From: Sipunculus nudus | Taxonomy: Eukaryota > Annelida > Sipuncula > Golfingiida > Sipunculidae | Direction: 5' to 3' | DNA length: 64,000 nucleotides | NCBI GenBank assembly: GCA_026874595.1 | Contig: CM049315.1 | Span: forward strand, 12,028,664-12,092,663 | Part shown: in pieces, positions 1 through 12,024 of the stretch | How the letters are laid out: the number at the start of each line of letters is the position of its first letter | How positions within the stretch are numbered: position 1 is the stretch's first letter | Made by a program: the position numbers and the translations under genes | Notes under the pieces: model-generated | The model's input: only the letters and a program-made list of their open reading frames with translations | Databases searched by the model: none | Told to the model about the DNA's origin: nothing

Positions 1-624
1 TAGTTTTCAATCTGTGGGGTCCCCTGGCCAAAAGTCAGGTACCATATTCATATTGTTACCTTTTGTGATGCTCCCACTCTTTTTTTTGTGTCAATGGTAT
101 AATATTGTCTGAAACTAGTTAGATCCCCTGTCTGTGCAGTGCTGCCACCATGGCTTTTTACACTTTTATTCTGGGCAATAGCCCAAGAACTTCTGCATGA
201 ATTATTTCACAGTTAATTTATGTGTGATCTCTGATGTATTGCTGTGGCGCAGACTGCACAATCTGTCTATTCACCTGCTTTTCCATGTTTCATGAGAACA
301 CATTGATAACTGAATGAGAAATATGTACCTTATGTAACCAGTCACATGATATGACAGTGTCATGCCCAGCAAAGAGGTATATGTTCTTCATTGCATTTAG
401 ATTAGAAACTACGAGATCTGTAGTACCCATTTCTTTTCATTTAATATATACCTTGAAACTCGTACAAATTTTATATTGCCAGCAGCTTATTATTTGCTTC
501 TTCACGTTTTAGCCTGATAGCCACTCAAATCTGGCATAAGAATTCACTACTCATGATACTAAATGTCCAGATACAACACATATTAAAAAGACAAGATCAA
601 TGCGTACTTTTATTTGATTTACAG
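1..624. other. Intron sequence 5' of the TIMM10B-like exon; no other feature
   Basis: This stretch ends with a pyrimidine-rich tract and an AG acceptor at 623-624, so its right end is intron of the small-Tim gene. No exon carrying the first CX3C motif of that gene is visible, so the rest of the gene should lie left of the window. Confidence 0.5.
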
Positions 625-798
625 GAAGAATGTGTTAATACCTGCTCGGGGAAGATGATCAGCACAAACCAGCGCATGATGAGCATTTTTATGGAACTTC
701 AAGCCAAAAAACAGCAAGCTGTCATGGAGGAAATGCAGGCTCAAGCCAATGCCCAGGCTCAGCCACCAGGGGGCTCACAGGGCCAGGCACCTTCATAA
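625..798 (+). CDS. TIMM10B: Last coding exon of a TIMM10B-like small Tim chaperone (partial gene)
   Basis: The exon encodes 57 residues. It opens with EECVNTCSGKM, which carries the second half of the twin CX3C signature (Cys-Val-Asn-Thr-Cys), followed by a helical, Gln- and Met-rich segment and a Gln/Ala/Pro tail ending QGQAPS. Small Tim proteins work in the mitochondrial intermembrane space and escort hydrophobic precursors to the TIM22 complex. The SGKxIxxNxR pattern after the motif and the extended C-terminal tail fit Tim10b (TIMM10B) better than Tim9, Tim10 or Tim8. The acceptor AG lies at 623-624, the exon starts in phase 0, and TAA is at 796-798. An ATG at 553 is in frame but lies before the acceptor, so I treat it as intron. 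The exon with the first CX3C pair is outside the window. Another small-Tim paralogue remains possible. Confidence 0.8.
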   Translation, partial: EECVNTCSGKMISTNQRMMSIFMELQAKKQQAVMEEMQAQANAQAQPPGGSQGQAPS

Positions 799-1345
799 GA
801 CAATCAGGGACCACTGACTTGTTAATACCTCAGTAGGACCAGGCTCTGGGTCTCTTCACATGCTCACTCCCCTTTTGTGTGGGGAAGGAGTATTCAAATA
901 TTGATATTCATGAATATTCATGAACCAACTGAACAAGTTATGGGGTTCTTTTACTGAAAGAATTTTCTCATTGTTCCCATGAAGACAGTGTGTATATTAT
1001 GAATTTTGTGTAGATATCGGATGAGATAAAAAAGGAATGTGAATGAATATCTTGGTGTTCCACTGTGACAGTGTCTGCAATATTTAATTTATTGATTGTT
1101 ATTAAAATGAAATAATTTTCAGAAGATCAAGTCCAGAGTTATTACAAATGGAATCAAACTGCTGTCATCACACTAAAGTTGGAGAACAGGCGGGGATAAA
1201 GGAACATGAGCTCAACAGTTCTGAGCCATGATGGATTTATTTTGAACTTGATTGAATTTCTGAGGATTTCCACAGTATTGTATGATTTTGATTACCTCTT
1301 GGCTTTTGAGCAGCAGACATTTATAATAAATACACTTACAATGAG
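799..1345 (+). other. TIMM10B: Probable 3' UTR of the TIMM10B-like gene
   Basis: This is non-coding sequence directly after the stop codon. The last AATAAA hexamer before the sequence changes character is at 1325-1330. An ATTAAA-like hexamer near 1100 could be a proximal site. The 3' end is inferred. Confidence 0.45.
1325..1330 (+). promoter_or_regulatory. TIMM10B: Candidate polyadenylation signal AATAAA
   Basis: This is a canonical AATAAA on the same strand as the exon, 527 bases after its stop codon. It is the only strong hexamer in the first 600 bases of downstream sequence. Confidence 0.4.
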
Positions 1346-1977
1346 CTGATATAGACTGATCTTGTATTTTACTGGCACTGATTGGTCAACAGCAAAACTG
1401 GTGCTGCACTGCAATCTGTCAGGTGGTGGTCTGCTGTAGTGACTGTCATTTGCTGCCATCTAGTGGTAATAGAGTAAACTAGTTCATGAATGTTTGAAAA
1501 AATGGGGTTGTGGTAGGGTTCATGTTCCGGATAAATTTCAAAGAAATCCCACAATTGTGTTTTGGGAATTCTTTCTAGTGTTTTATTTATAGTGAATTTT
1601 AACTCTTTAAAATAACAGATTTTTTTGTCAGAGTTTTACTCAAAATGGTCCATGAAAAGTGTGACGTGTGTCATTAACCCAAATTAAATTGGCTCAGACC
1701 AGTATCTGTGTACATGGCTTTCCATATTTTGGGCGTATTCATGAAGCCATACTTGTTAAATCAAATGAAATGGTGACTCAAAAATGGCCAAACCAATTTA
1801 AATTTAAGTTCCCTTTTTCCTCTTTTGCCCTTATCCTTTCTAAAAATTCAAAAGAATTTCAGTAAATAAAGGTTTTGTCAGGTAATTATGGTGCAGCTGT
1901 CATGAAACTGTTATCCTATGCATTCAGGTCGATGGAGCATTGTATCATCGAAAGGGTACTGAAAGCTAAGTGAGAAG
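1346..1977. other. No feature recognised
   Basis: The stretch between the TIMM10B-like 3' end and the first minisatellite is AT-rich. Its short open frames show no family motif on either strand. Confidence 0.4.
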
Positions 1978-2159
1978 ATGTTTTTCCCCCATATAGACTT
2001 GCCACTCCCTTTTCTCGGTTTCCCATGCAGACCTGCCACTCTCTTTTCTTGGATTCCCATACAGAGTTGCCATTTACCTTTCTTGTTTTTTCTCTGGTAC
2101 AGACTTGCCATTCCCTCTTCTTGGTTTTCCCATTCAGACTTGCCATTCCCTTTTCTGGC
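1978..2159 (+). repeat. Minisatellite M1, left fragment (~34-bp unit)
   Basis: About five degenerate units are built around CCCATACAGACTTGCCATTC followed by a CTTTTCTTGGTTTT tract. The same unit resumes at 12270-12565, on the far side of the 10-kb family C element, so these are two halves of one array split by that insertion. The peptides it can encode are repeat artefacts. Confidence 0.85.
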
Positions 2160-2600
2160 TTTTTAGCGAATCTGTGAGCTTATGCGATGGCGCAGCTTGT
2201 CCGTCCGGTATCTGGGGTCCATGGTTGTGAGTAGGTTATTCCACGCTATCTCAGAAACCATCAGAGCTAGCAGCTCCTAATTGCATGTAAGCATCAGTCA
2301 CATGTCAAAATTTATCTGATTAAGCTTATATTTTGGGTATCTGCATTAACTTAGATTTTATAGGGAAAAAGCTTAAAAATCATTAAAAATCTTCTTCAAC
2401 ACTGTCCAGCCAAATTGTCCAGTGTTTCATATAACTATAACTATAACTATATTTATTTCGTATAGCGCCATTTTTACATGTATGTTTCAAATGCGCTTTA
2501 CAACTAAAACATCATACTTAAAAATAGAACCACATATTTACTAAATTATCAATGACACTAAAAAGTTAAAATAGTTATATCGGTAAAAATATAAAAATAT

Positions 2601-4664
2601 TTAGGTATAGTATTTTCTAAAAAGGTAGGTTTTAAAGTCCTTCTTAAATTGTTCAATACGTGATACTGCTTTCAGTTCTTCTGGAATGCTATTCCATAGC
2701 TCTGGACCACAAACACTGAAAGATCGCGAAGCAAAAGTTTTCCGTTTTGTAGGGGGTACTATGAGCCTTCTTACACCCCTGTCAGATCTAAGCCCTAATC
2801 TGCCTGGTTTCTGTACCTCTATCAATTTCTTAAGGTAATCTGGTGCAGTTCCTTCTAAGCATTTGAAGACAACAGTCAAGCCTTTATGTTCGATGCGAGC
2901 ACGAATAGGTAACCAGTGTAATGCCTTACGAGCTTCCGTTGCACTTTCGTATTTTTCCTTGTTTAATACTAATTTTGCTGCAATGTTTTGCACACGTTGT
3001 AGCTTTTTAATTGATCTTTCTGGTAGACCAAATAAAATTCCATTGCAATAGTCAAGGTGAGACATGACTAGTCCACGAACTAATGTGTGGGTTGCTTCCA
3101 TCGTGAGTATGGATCTGATCTGCTTAATTCTATGAATATTATGCATTGCAGTTCTACATTTCAATGAAATGTGATGTTTGAAATTTAGCTGCTTGTCCAG
3201 CAAAACTCCCAAGTATCCCATCACTGAGATGATGTGCATTTTGATAACTGTCCATTGTTACCAAACATAATGAATTCTATCTTGGAATTATTCATTTTCA
3301 GTCTGTTTGAGTCCAGCCACGTTTTAATGTCTTTCGCACAAGTTTCCAGTTTTCGGATGGTGGTGTTCTCTGCTTGACGATTGTTAGCACTGAATGAACA
3401 CTTAATTGCATGGTCATCTGCATATCCATGAAGCTGGATGTCTCCTGGAATAACTTCCTGTATTGTACTGGCATACGCCAGATAAAGGATTGGCCCTGCA
3501 CAGCTTCCTTGAGGAACCGAAAAAGTTAGGTCCATATTCCTTGAAAACTTCTCACCTATATTCACTTTACATGATCTGGGTCTTAGGTAACTGTCAAACC
3601 ATTCCAGAACTTTTCCATTTATACCGAATTTATTGTATAGCACTTCTAATAAAATTGAGTGATCAACCGTGTCAAAAGCGGCTGACAAATCTATTGCCAT
3701 CATTGCTGTAATTTCCTGTCGTTCCATCGCCCATAATATGTCGTTAGTCAGTTTGATTAGTGCAGTTTCACACGAGTAATTAGCTCTGTATACTGACTGA
3801 TAATCTGGCATTAATTCTTGACTCTTAGTATGTTGATTAAATTCAGACAAGGCTGCTTTCTCGAGTACTTTTGATAAAAATGGTAAATTACTCACAGGTC
3901 TGTAATTTGAAGATATTAATTCAAGACCAGTTTTTTTTCAGAAGGGGACGTACTATAGCCTCCTTCCAACTTCTGGGAAATCTCCCTTCAACCAGTGAAA
4001 TGTTAATAATGTCTGTTATTTTTCTGATCACTGCTGGAAGCATTTTCTTCAAAAGAATAGTAGGCAGTGCATCTGTTTCACAGCTCTTACTATTGATAAT
4101 GGCTGTAACTTCTGTCTGAGACAGTGGCCTGAAATTATTTAAAGATTTTACATCTTTTCTTGTAGGCTGATAATGTGGAAATTTTTCCAGACTTGATCTT
4201 ATTTTGTTTATTTTACTCAGGAAAAAGTCGGCAAATTGGTTGGCTAGGTCCTCATCACATAGCCCCTTTGGCAGTGGATTGTCTTTATTAACACCTGTAA
4301 TCTCAGTGACAAGCTTGTATAGTTTCTTTGTGTTATCTCCGCATTCTTGTATCTTTTCACTTAGTGTATTTATTTTTGATAATTTAAGCATGTTGTTATA
4401 TTTCGCCCGTTCTAATTTTAGAGCTTTCAATGTAAAATCTGTCCTGTATTTTTTCCACAACCTCTCCCTGCGTCTTAGTTTTCTTTTTTGTTCTTTAATG
4501 TCCTCATTATACCATGGATACTTCTTTCTGTTGGTTAATTTCTTAGCTTTAAGTGGGGCATGTTTGTCCAGAATGACACGGAAATCACTTTCTAACTTGT
4601 TTACTAATATGTCAATGTCACTGTTTTTATCAGACAATGTGATTTCATTTAGATTCTTTTCCAT
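2601..4664 (-). pseudogene. LINE reverse transcriptase region, frameshifted
   Basis: Three overlapping minus-strand frames, 4664-3921, 3895-3221 and 3239-2601, follow one another as one broken coding region. The first ends with the RT fingers motif (FPRSWKEAIVRPLLKK). The second carries DLSAAFDTVDH, VPQGS and the catalytic YADD. The third has HWLPIRARIEHKGL and LWNSIPEELK, which mark the C-terminal region of CR1/L2-like RTs. Frameshifts lie near 3895-3921, in a T-rich run, and near 3221-3239. There is no RNase H. The protein once copied LINE RNA at a nicked target. Confidence 0.88.
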
Positions 4665-4697
4665 CTCTGTTGTGTTTATTTCATTTAACTTTCTATA

Positions 4698-4934
4698 TTA
4701 ACACACCTGTGATGTGATGTCATCTTTTGGAGTTGTAAGTTCACAGACTACAGCACGATGATCGGAAATAAAAGGTCCAGGTACACATTTGGTCACTCTG
4801 ATATTACTGCCTGCCTCAGTGATTACCACATCTAATATGTTGCCAGCTGTATGAGTATAGAAATCCACGTGCTGTGTGAGGCCTAGGGCACACAGTGTAT
4901 CCCTTAGAATTTCAACATCATGATCATATTCATC
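4698..4934 (-). pseudogene. LINE endonuclease, C-terminal part
   Basis: This frame contains LTQHVDFYTHTAGNILDVVIT and FISDHRAVVCEL. The SDHRAV motif is the C-terminal catalytic signature of APE-type LINE endonucleases. It is separated from the N-terminal part (6658-7047) by the family A insertion. Removing that insertion rejoins the two parts in the same reading frame. Confidence 0.85.
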
Positions 4935-6657
4935 ATTGTATCTGCCTAAATGAAGTTTTGCGGATACTATGTTTTTGACTGGGTTCCGCTGCCGCCGCCG
5001 CCGCCGCGTTCGTTTCCAGAGAACTCCTCTGAGACTACTGGATGGATTTTTCCGAAACTTACACAAATCATCGGGTCACATGTGAACTGGTGCCTAACCA
5101 AGTGACCTTGACCTCTGACCTTTCCTCTCTGCCCAGCGTCCTTTTGTGCGTCTGTTTCCACACATAAACCCACATATCTCAGGAACCGTTTGACCGATGA
5201 GGAAACATATTTTACACAAATGTAGCCCTGGGATAGCTTTATAACATCCACAAAAAAGGTGGCGCCACCTGCAACCATGTTTGCACAGTGTCCATCTGTT
5301 CATCTGCCTTGGGTTAAAATCACTCATATCTCTGCAGTGATTTGACTTATTCACCTAAAATTTGGCATGCGTATACATCCTAGATAGCTTTCTTGATTTT
5401 ATGACAGGTGGCGCCACCTACATTCACGTTAACGCTGCAGACATCCAAGCTCATATCTCGGGAACCGTTTGACCGGTCAGGAAAAAAATTTCACACAAAT
5501 GTAGCCCTTGGATAGCTTTATAACATACACAAAAATGGTGGCGCCACCTGCAGCCATTTCTGCACAGCGTCCATCTGTTTGTCTGCCTTAGGTTAAAATC
5601 ACTCGTATCTCTGCAGTGGTTTGACTAATTCACCTGAAATTCGGCATGCGTATACATCCTAGATAGCTTTCTTGATTTTATGACAGGTGGCGCCACCTAC
5701 CTTCACGTTAATGCTGCAGACATCTAAGCTCATATCTCAGGAACCGTTTGACCAATCAGGAAAAAAAATTTACACAAATGTAGCCCTTGGATAGCTTTAT
5801 AACATACACAAAAATGGTGGTGCCACCTGCAACCATGTTTGCACAGTGTCCATCTGTTCATCTGCCTTGGGTTAAAATCACTCATATCTCTGCAGTGATT
5901 TGACTTATTCACCTAAAATTTGGCATGCGTATACATCCTAGATAGCTTTCTTGATTTTATGACAGGTGGCGCCACCTACTTTCACGTTCACTCTGCAGAC
6001 AATAATGCTTATATCTCCGGACTCGTTTGACCAATCAGGAAAAAAAAAAATTACACAAATGTAGCCCTTGGGTATCTTTATAACATACACAAAAATGGTG
6101 GTACCACCGGCAGCCATTTTTGCACAGCGTCCATCTGTTTGTCTGCCTTAGGTTAAAATCACTCGTATCTCTGCAGTGGTTTGACTAATTCACCTGAAAT
6201 TCTGCATGCGTATACATCCTAGATAGCTTTCTTGATTTTATGACAGGTGGCACCACCTACTTTCACGTTCATGCTGCAGACATTAATGCTTATATCTCCG
6301 GACTCGTTTAACCAATAAGGAAAAAAAAAAATTACACAAATGTAGCCCTTGGGTATCTTTATAACATACACAAAAATGGTGGTACCACCGGGCAGCCATT
6401 TTTGCACAGCGTCCATCTGTTTGTCTGCTGTGTGATAAAATCACTCATATCTCTGCAGTGGTTTGACTTTTCCACATGAAATTTTGCATATGTATACATC
6501 TTGGATAGTTTCTTGTTCAAATAACTGGTGGTGCCACCTACAATCATGTTTATGTGATGTGTGTTTCCCCTTGCCACTCAATCCATGCCTCACTTCACCC
6601 GTCCTTCTCTGATTTTGGCGGATACACGTAGTCGCTTGTCGACTACCCGTATTCTAG
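4935..6657 (-). mobile_element. Family A element, copy A1
   Basis: Read on the minus strand, it starts CTAGAATACGGGTAGTCGAC with hairpin GTAGTCG/CGACTAC and the motif GTATCCGCCAAAA. A tandem core of ten half-units follows, then a (CGG)n microsatellite near 4988-5008, then the end hairpin with the terminus GGATACAAT (here slightly mutated). Each half-unit carries GGTGGCGCCACC or a close variant, at about 5258, 5407, 5537, 5686, 5816, 5965, 6097, 6246, 6378 and 6526. The spacing alternates at about 149 and 130 bp. It lies inside the LINE endonuclease. There is no protein of its own. Confidence 0.85.
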
Positions 6658-7047
6658 TTTAAATGTGCTTAAATCTCCCATGAAAATGTTGTTCGAGTCT
6701 GTTGTGATAGAGTCTGTGAGTATATCTGTGAATTCATCTAAGAAAACTGCGTTTGTTATTGGATTTCTAGCAGAATAAGGTGGATGATACACTGCATTTA
6801 TCATAAATGATACCTTGCTTGATGTTGTTACTTTCCATTTAACAAGATGCATGGATTGTAGCTGACGGTTTGTTTGTCTCTGAACAGCCAGGGCGGAATC
6901 GTAAATAATAGCAAGTCCCCCACCCCTGCGTTCACGGTTTACGAAGTCAACACGATAGCCGTTTTTTGTAAGTTCACTTGTTCCTAGCCATGCGTCGTCA
7001 TCTTCATTTCCAAGCCATGTTTCAGTCACTACACATATATCCGCATT
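6658..7047 (-). pseudogene. LINE endonuclease, N-terminal part (5' truncated)
   Basis: The frame reads ICVVTETWLGNEDDD, then GGLAIIYD, VYHPPYS and IFMGDL, matching the TETWL, YHPP and GDF/N motifs of APE-type LINE endonucleases. The frame is open to 7047, where the LINE ends abruptly against family C sequence, so the copy was 5'-truncated on insertion. The GDL motif sits at the edge of the family A insertion. Confidence 0.85.
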
Positions 7048-8361
7048 GAAATAATCCCAGAAACAATCTTTCTCAAGTTTGTTCGAATGGTTCTGGTTTG
7101 GTGATTTTTGGCAGAGTTATAGTTGGTTAAACTTAGTCATCTGTCCAAAATAGCATACTAAAATCAAAATCTCAGAAACGAATGGAGCTATCACCACCAA
7201 ATTTTATGCCCATGTTGGTCACATGAATCATATCTGAAATTGAGGTGTTGGTGGGGCCACCTGCATCGGCCTTTTTTGTATAGGGGTCATCAGTGCCCGT
7301 ATCATACTGAGGCTACAAAAACTTCTTCTCTGAAACCATAAGGCCATATTGTTTAATATCGCACAGAAATGATCCTAGGGTAGTGCTTTCTCAAGTTTGT
7401 TCAAATGGTCTCAGTTCAGTGACTTTTGGCCAAGTTATGGGAAGCTGAATTTAGTCAAATGCCATAACAGCCCATTTTGGCCCAGTTGCTACAAAGATCT
7501 TCTCAACAAAAACCACTGGGCCAAATTCTTAAATCTCACACATTAATTATCCTTAGATGTTGATAATTTAAGTTTGTTCAAATGGTTTTGGTTTAATTAT
7601 TTATGGCTGAGTTACGGGAAGCTGAACTTAGCCATTTTGCTGCATTTCCCTATATGAGTTATAAACCTGCAAAACGTTTTTCATATGACGCCACTGAGGC
7701 CAATTTGTGTAAAATTTTACAAGATAATCCCTACAATAGTTCGTATAACAATTGTCTTTAATAGTTCCACATGAATGATTTTTGGCTGAATTGTGGAGAT
7801 TGAATTGAGTCATTTTACCATACATATTAGCTGTGTGAAGCAGTTACATCTAGCCTGGCAGCAGTTTATCAACATCTATTACATCATGCCACTAGACATT
7901 TAGATTTCAGGTTAAATAGCTTGGCAGACTGACAACTATTTCAGATTTGGCAACAGGCAAAAGGTCAGCCTGGATCTATTTACAGCTTTGGCAGACTGGC
8001 AACTGTATCAGATTAGGCAACAGGTCAAGAGTTCACTCAGTGTAGCCAGGTATAGGTCAAAGGTTCACTCAGTCTAGCCAGGTGCAGGTCAAGAGTTCAC
8101 GCAGTGCAGTAGCTTGAGCCAGCAATTTGTCACAGTTCACTCGGGGCAACTGCCTTTCTCACCTGAGCCTGGTCAGCCCAGTTCATCGAACTCAAGGGAA
8201 GTTTGGTGTATTGGCCTGATATTTTGACCTGTCTATGCGTCATTGATGGCTTTCTCATTCACAAGACAGGTGTCACCACCTACAATGACTTTTGCACAGT
8301 GTATGTTCCTGCTTATTTCTGTGGAGGAATTTGATATATCAGCCTGAAATTGGGCATATCG

Positions 8362-11300
8362 ATATGTCAAGGCCCAGATCCCGATCTGGACCAATCAGTG
8401 ATTGGTCCAGAACAAATCCAGATCAGGGTTTAGGCTGAGCCAATTGGCGATTGGTCCAGACCAGATGCCGATCAGGATTTGGTCCGACCTGAACCTTGAT
8501 CATTAACTTTCAGGAAAGAGAATGAGTTCCTGTCTGAAATTATCAAGGTTCAGGTCAGCCAAGACCTAGATTCAGAGCATGCCTATATCCCTGACAGGAA
8601 ATTTCAACTTAATAAGTAATGACAAATCTTAATTTACTTTGTTGTCAGTGTTAATTATTCTACCTTTATAACTTAACTAATATTTAAGTTTGAATTAATT
8701 GAGTGATTATATTTATTTGAATTATTTGCAAGTCCTTGTATTATTTTTCAAGTTTAATTATTATTTCTAGTATTTTCATCATATTGTTTATTCAGTTTTT
8801 AGCTCAGCTGACTGTAAGTCATCTGAGCTATAGTCGTGGTCCTTTGTCAGTTGGCTGTCTGTCCATTAAACTGGCACATTTTGAAACCAGTGGACCTACG
8901 AATCATAAATTTGGCATACCTTTAGATGTCCCCAAAATCTCCTACCATAACGAAAATTGGTTAACTACGAATTCGTTCCTTCGAATTGTTAAGGAAAAAC
9001 CTCTGTTTTCCATTAAAAACCCATTGTTACACTTCAAGACTGCCTCATATCAAAACCACTGACCTGATATTGACCATTTTTAATATATTAATTCCTCTAT
9101 ATACTTCCTATCTACATACAAGAAATTAGCTCGACATTTTTTAAAATTCTTGAAGTAATGGGCCAAAACATAATGCACTTGTAAAAATTCAGGAAATATA
9201 TTTACTTCCTTAACTTGAGAATTGCTGGAGCTAGAGACTTTCTTTCAGGTATGTAACTATATTTAGTCAAGATTCAATTGTATACCCAAAATTAGATCTG
9301 AATTTTTTAAAGTTTATCAGTTATTAGCATAAATATAAAATCAGTACCTTAAATTTTGCCCAGATTTGACCATGGCTCATTTTTTTCCTGTAACTGCTGT
9401 GGATTTAATTTTCACAGCATCTTAATATAAGCATTTCATCTCTAAACATCTGAAATTTAAAACCAGTTGATCAAAAACTGTATATTCCAGTTTTCAAGCA
9501 CCATATAAAGTATTGTTTAGATCAAGCAAGTGTTAAACAGTTTGCTAGAGCTCAGCTCCCCAGCTTCCCAGGCCAGTTCTCAGCTCCCAAAATTTGGCAT
9601 ACAGTTAGATGTCCCCCAAAGCCCCCTACAATACCAAAAGTTTGGTCACTAGAATTTCATTCCTTCGAGATGTTAAGAAAAAACTTTAATTTTCAATTAA
9701 AAACCCATTGTTACACTTCAAGAATGCCTAATATCAAAACCACTGATCTGACTTTGATCATATAAAATATACATATATGTTCTTCTATTTATACTCTATG
9801 CACATGCCAGAAATGATGCGAGTATTGCGAAATTGTTTTAAGTTATGGGCCTGAACATAATGCGCCCTGTAAACACAAAATATATTTACTCCCTTAAAAT
9901 GAAAATTGCTGAAGCTAGAGATTTTTTCGGTCAGGGATATAACATAATTTAATCAAGATTCAATTTTATACCCAAAATTAGTTCTGAATTTTTCAAATTT
10001 TATAAGTTTTTAGCAAAAATATAAAATCACTACCTTAAATTTTGCCTAATTTTTATCATGGCATGTTTTTGTCCTGTAAGCACTGTTGAAATAATTTTCA
10101 TATCATGCAGATTAGGATTTCAGCTTGTTAGTTTTGAAAGTTGAAAGAAATTGGCCAAAAACTGTAGCTTTTATTAAAGTTTTTATGAGACCATGTCAGA
10201 CCCAGGCTCTACCCAGCCCCTCTTCAGTCACCTGTATGTCCTCAAGTTGACCTTTCAGGCCAATTATGTATGCTTGACACGGGGCATATACTTGCAGCTG
10301 GTGGGCAGCTTATTGCTGGCTACAGCTTATCCAGGTGTCCAACCCAGCTCACCTATTAGTTGTTTAGACCAAAAGCATAACAATAAACAATGAATAAATA
10401 AATTTTTATTGGTCTATAATAACAACTTTAAAAATAATTAATAGAAAAAGAATTTGACAGTTGATGAGTAACACTAACAGAGAATTACCTTGCAGTTACT
10501 GATGTTTTATGGATTTTGTATGGATGGATGAAAATGTATTCCAAGTAACACCATTGAGTCACCTATGGTATTTTTCTTTTCAAATTTAATAATGAAAAAA
10601 AAAATTAAATTATATTGTTCTATACTATTAGGGATTATATGAAGGAAATTAATGATTGACAAAGATGCAGTTGATAATATAAATCTAAATCCCCAGGTCT
10701 TTTCCAAGTGTTACAGCTTGTTAATTTATATTTATTTCAAATTTATAAAAAAAGTTAAAATATGTCAAAATATTTAAATTTTACTTGGACAAATACTTAT
10801 TAAAGATGTCAATATGTTTCACATATGACATTCAGACATGTGGCTGTAACAGCTGTCACAAGACCGTATGTGAATAATCAAAATTTATATTACGGGTTCT
10901 TATATTTCAGTTAATAAAAACTTGCCCATCTCTAGTTTTCTCCTTGTATAATTTATAGGGTATTCTTATCCTTGGGTTATTTTTTTACACATATAATGGT
11001 TTCAAAGCTGAGATACTTCAAATTTTTTTCTGATTATTTTTTTGTTCAAATAAAAAAATTTGAATATGATAAAAAAATCAGATCTTAGACAAGTTCTCAT
11101 TATGATTTCTGTAATGTTGATAATTGTCATAAGACTCTTGCTATGTCTAGTTTGTAGATTAATGTGAAGGTTGTCCAAAGTGAATATTATAGTTTTCTTT
11201 TTGATTATAAATAAAATTCATAAAACCAGGTACTTATGATCATTATTTAAATTTGTGATATTTGTTTATTCTGGATTCTCAAGAACTTTGTTTGGGTGAA

Positions 11301-12024
11301 ACTGAATAAATACCAGACATGGTGCAGTACTTTGCAAGTGTTTTTGAATGCGAATATGAATATGTACTCCATAATTTCATGTATAAGGATAGGGATACAG
11401 GTAAAAATGAAAATATTTGAATACAAATGCATTCATGAATATATTCTATAATATTATTTTAATAATCATTTATTTCGATAATACTATTAAAAAATTCTTT
11501 AATGAAAAAAAACATGATACTGTTATTATTTTTAAGTTATATTTGACACAATATTTGTTATAAATTTTTAATGAATAGTTTAACCTTTCAAATAATTTTG
11601 CTGCAATGTAGGTAAAGTTTTATGGCCAAGTCAAAACCTATGTGATAATAGCACACCATTTCCAACTGTAAATAATATTAATGACAACAATCCTCTTCTC
11701 TGTCTCCAAGGATATTATCAAAATCTTACATAACTTGAGTTAAACACCATCAACTCATAATAGAGCTTATATTACCTCACAAAACCAGCCTTTGCCTATC
11801 TCCTCTTCCAAATCATATCTTTTGATCATTTATAACAGCTGAGCACCGTGACCCATGGGTCCCTTGTTTATATAACAATTGAGCCCAGATCCTGATCGAG
11901 ATTTGGTCTGGATAAGGGCTGGACCAGATCCTGGTCGGGGTTTAGGCTGGACCAAATCCTGACGGGGATCTGGTCTGGACCAACTGCCAATTAGTCCAGA
12001 TGGGGATCTGGGCCTTGACATATA
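8362..12024. mobile_element. Element E with long terminal inverted repeats, hosting D1
   Basis: The left end reads ATATGTCAAGGCCCAGATCC and the right end (about 12003-12022) is its inverse. Similarity continues for about 140 bp inward as degenerate repeats of CTGGACCAAAT/ATCTGGTC (8362-8500 against 11885-12024). Family C sequence is continuous on both sides, as shown by comparison with 31730-31800, so E inserted into C1. Without D1 (8796-11866) E is only about 590 bp, which fits a non-autonomous TIR element. An internal inverted pair GACCTGAACCTTGAT / ATCAAGGTTCAGGTC lies near 8489-8560. The superfamily is unknown. Confidence 0.65.
8796..11866 (-). mobile_element. Family D element, copy D1
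   Basis: The left end, around 11840-11866, contains the palindrome TGACCCATGGGTC followed by GCTCAGCTG. The right end at 8796 reads GCTCAGCTGA inverted next to TTTTTAGC. The core has two related units of about 680 bp, marked by TTAGATGTCC at about 8922 and 9605. An unrelated 200-bp segment lies near 10190-10390. There is no coding capacity. It lies within element E. Confidence 0.8.

Larger units (their letters stand above)
2430..7047 (-). mobile_element. 5'-truncated CR1/L2-type LINE, interrupted by a family A element
   Basis: The element reads on the minus strand: an APE-type endonuclease, a linker, a reverse transcriptase, a conserved C-terminal region, then a short 3' UTR. The 3' end carries an AAGCGCATTTGAAACATAC-like segment and terminates in repeated AGTTATA units at 2430-2455, typical of CR1/L2-type LINEs that end in a short microsatellite. 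The 5' end is truncated inside the endonuclease at about 7047. Sequence at 4935-6657 is a later family A insertion. The flanking sequence on both sides belongs to family C. At least two frameshifts make it inactive. Choosing between CR1, L2 and Rex1 clades would need a tree. Confidence 0.88.

Noticed and set aside
553-624. Upstream in-frame ATG of the TIMM10B-like exon as its true start
   Set aside because: A clear acceptor (TTTATTTGATTTACAG) separates it from the conserved part, and a start here would lack the first CX3C motif.
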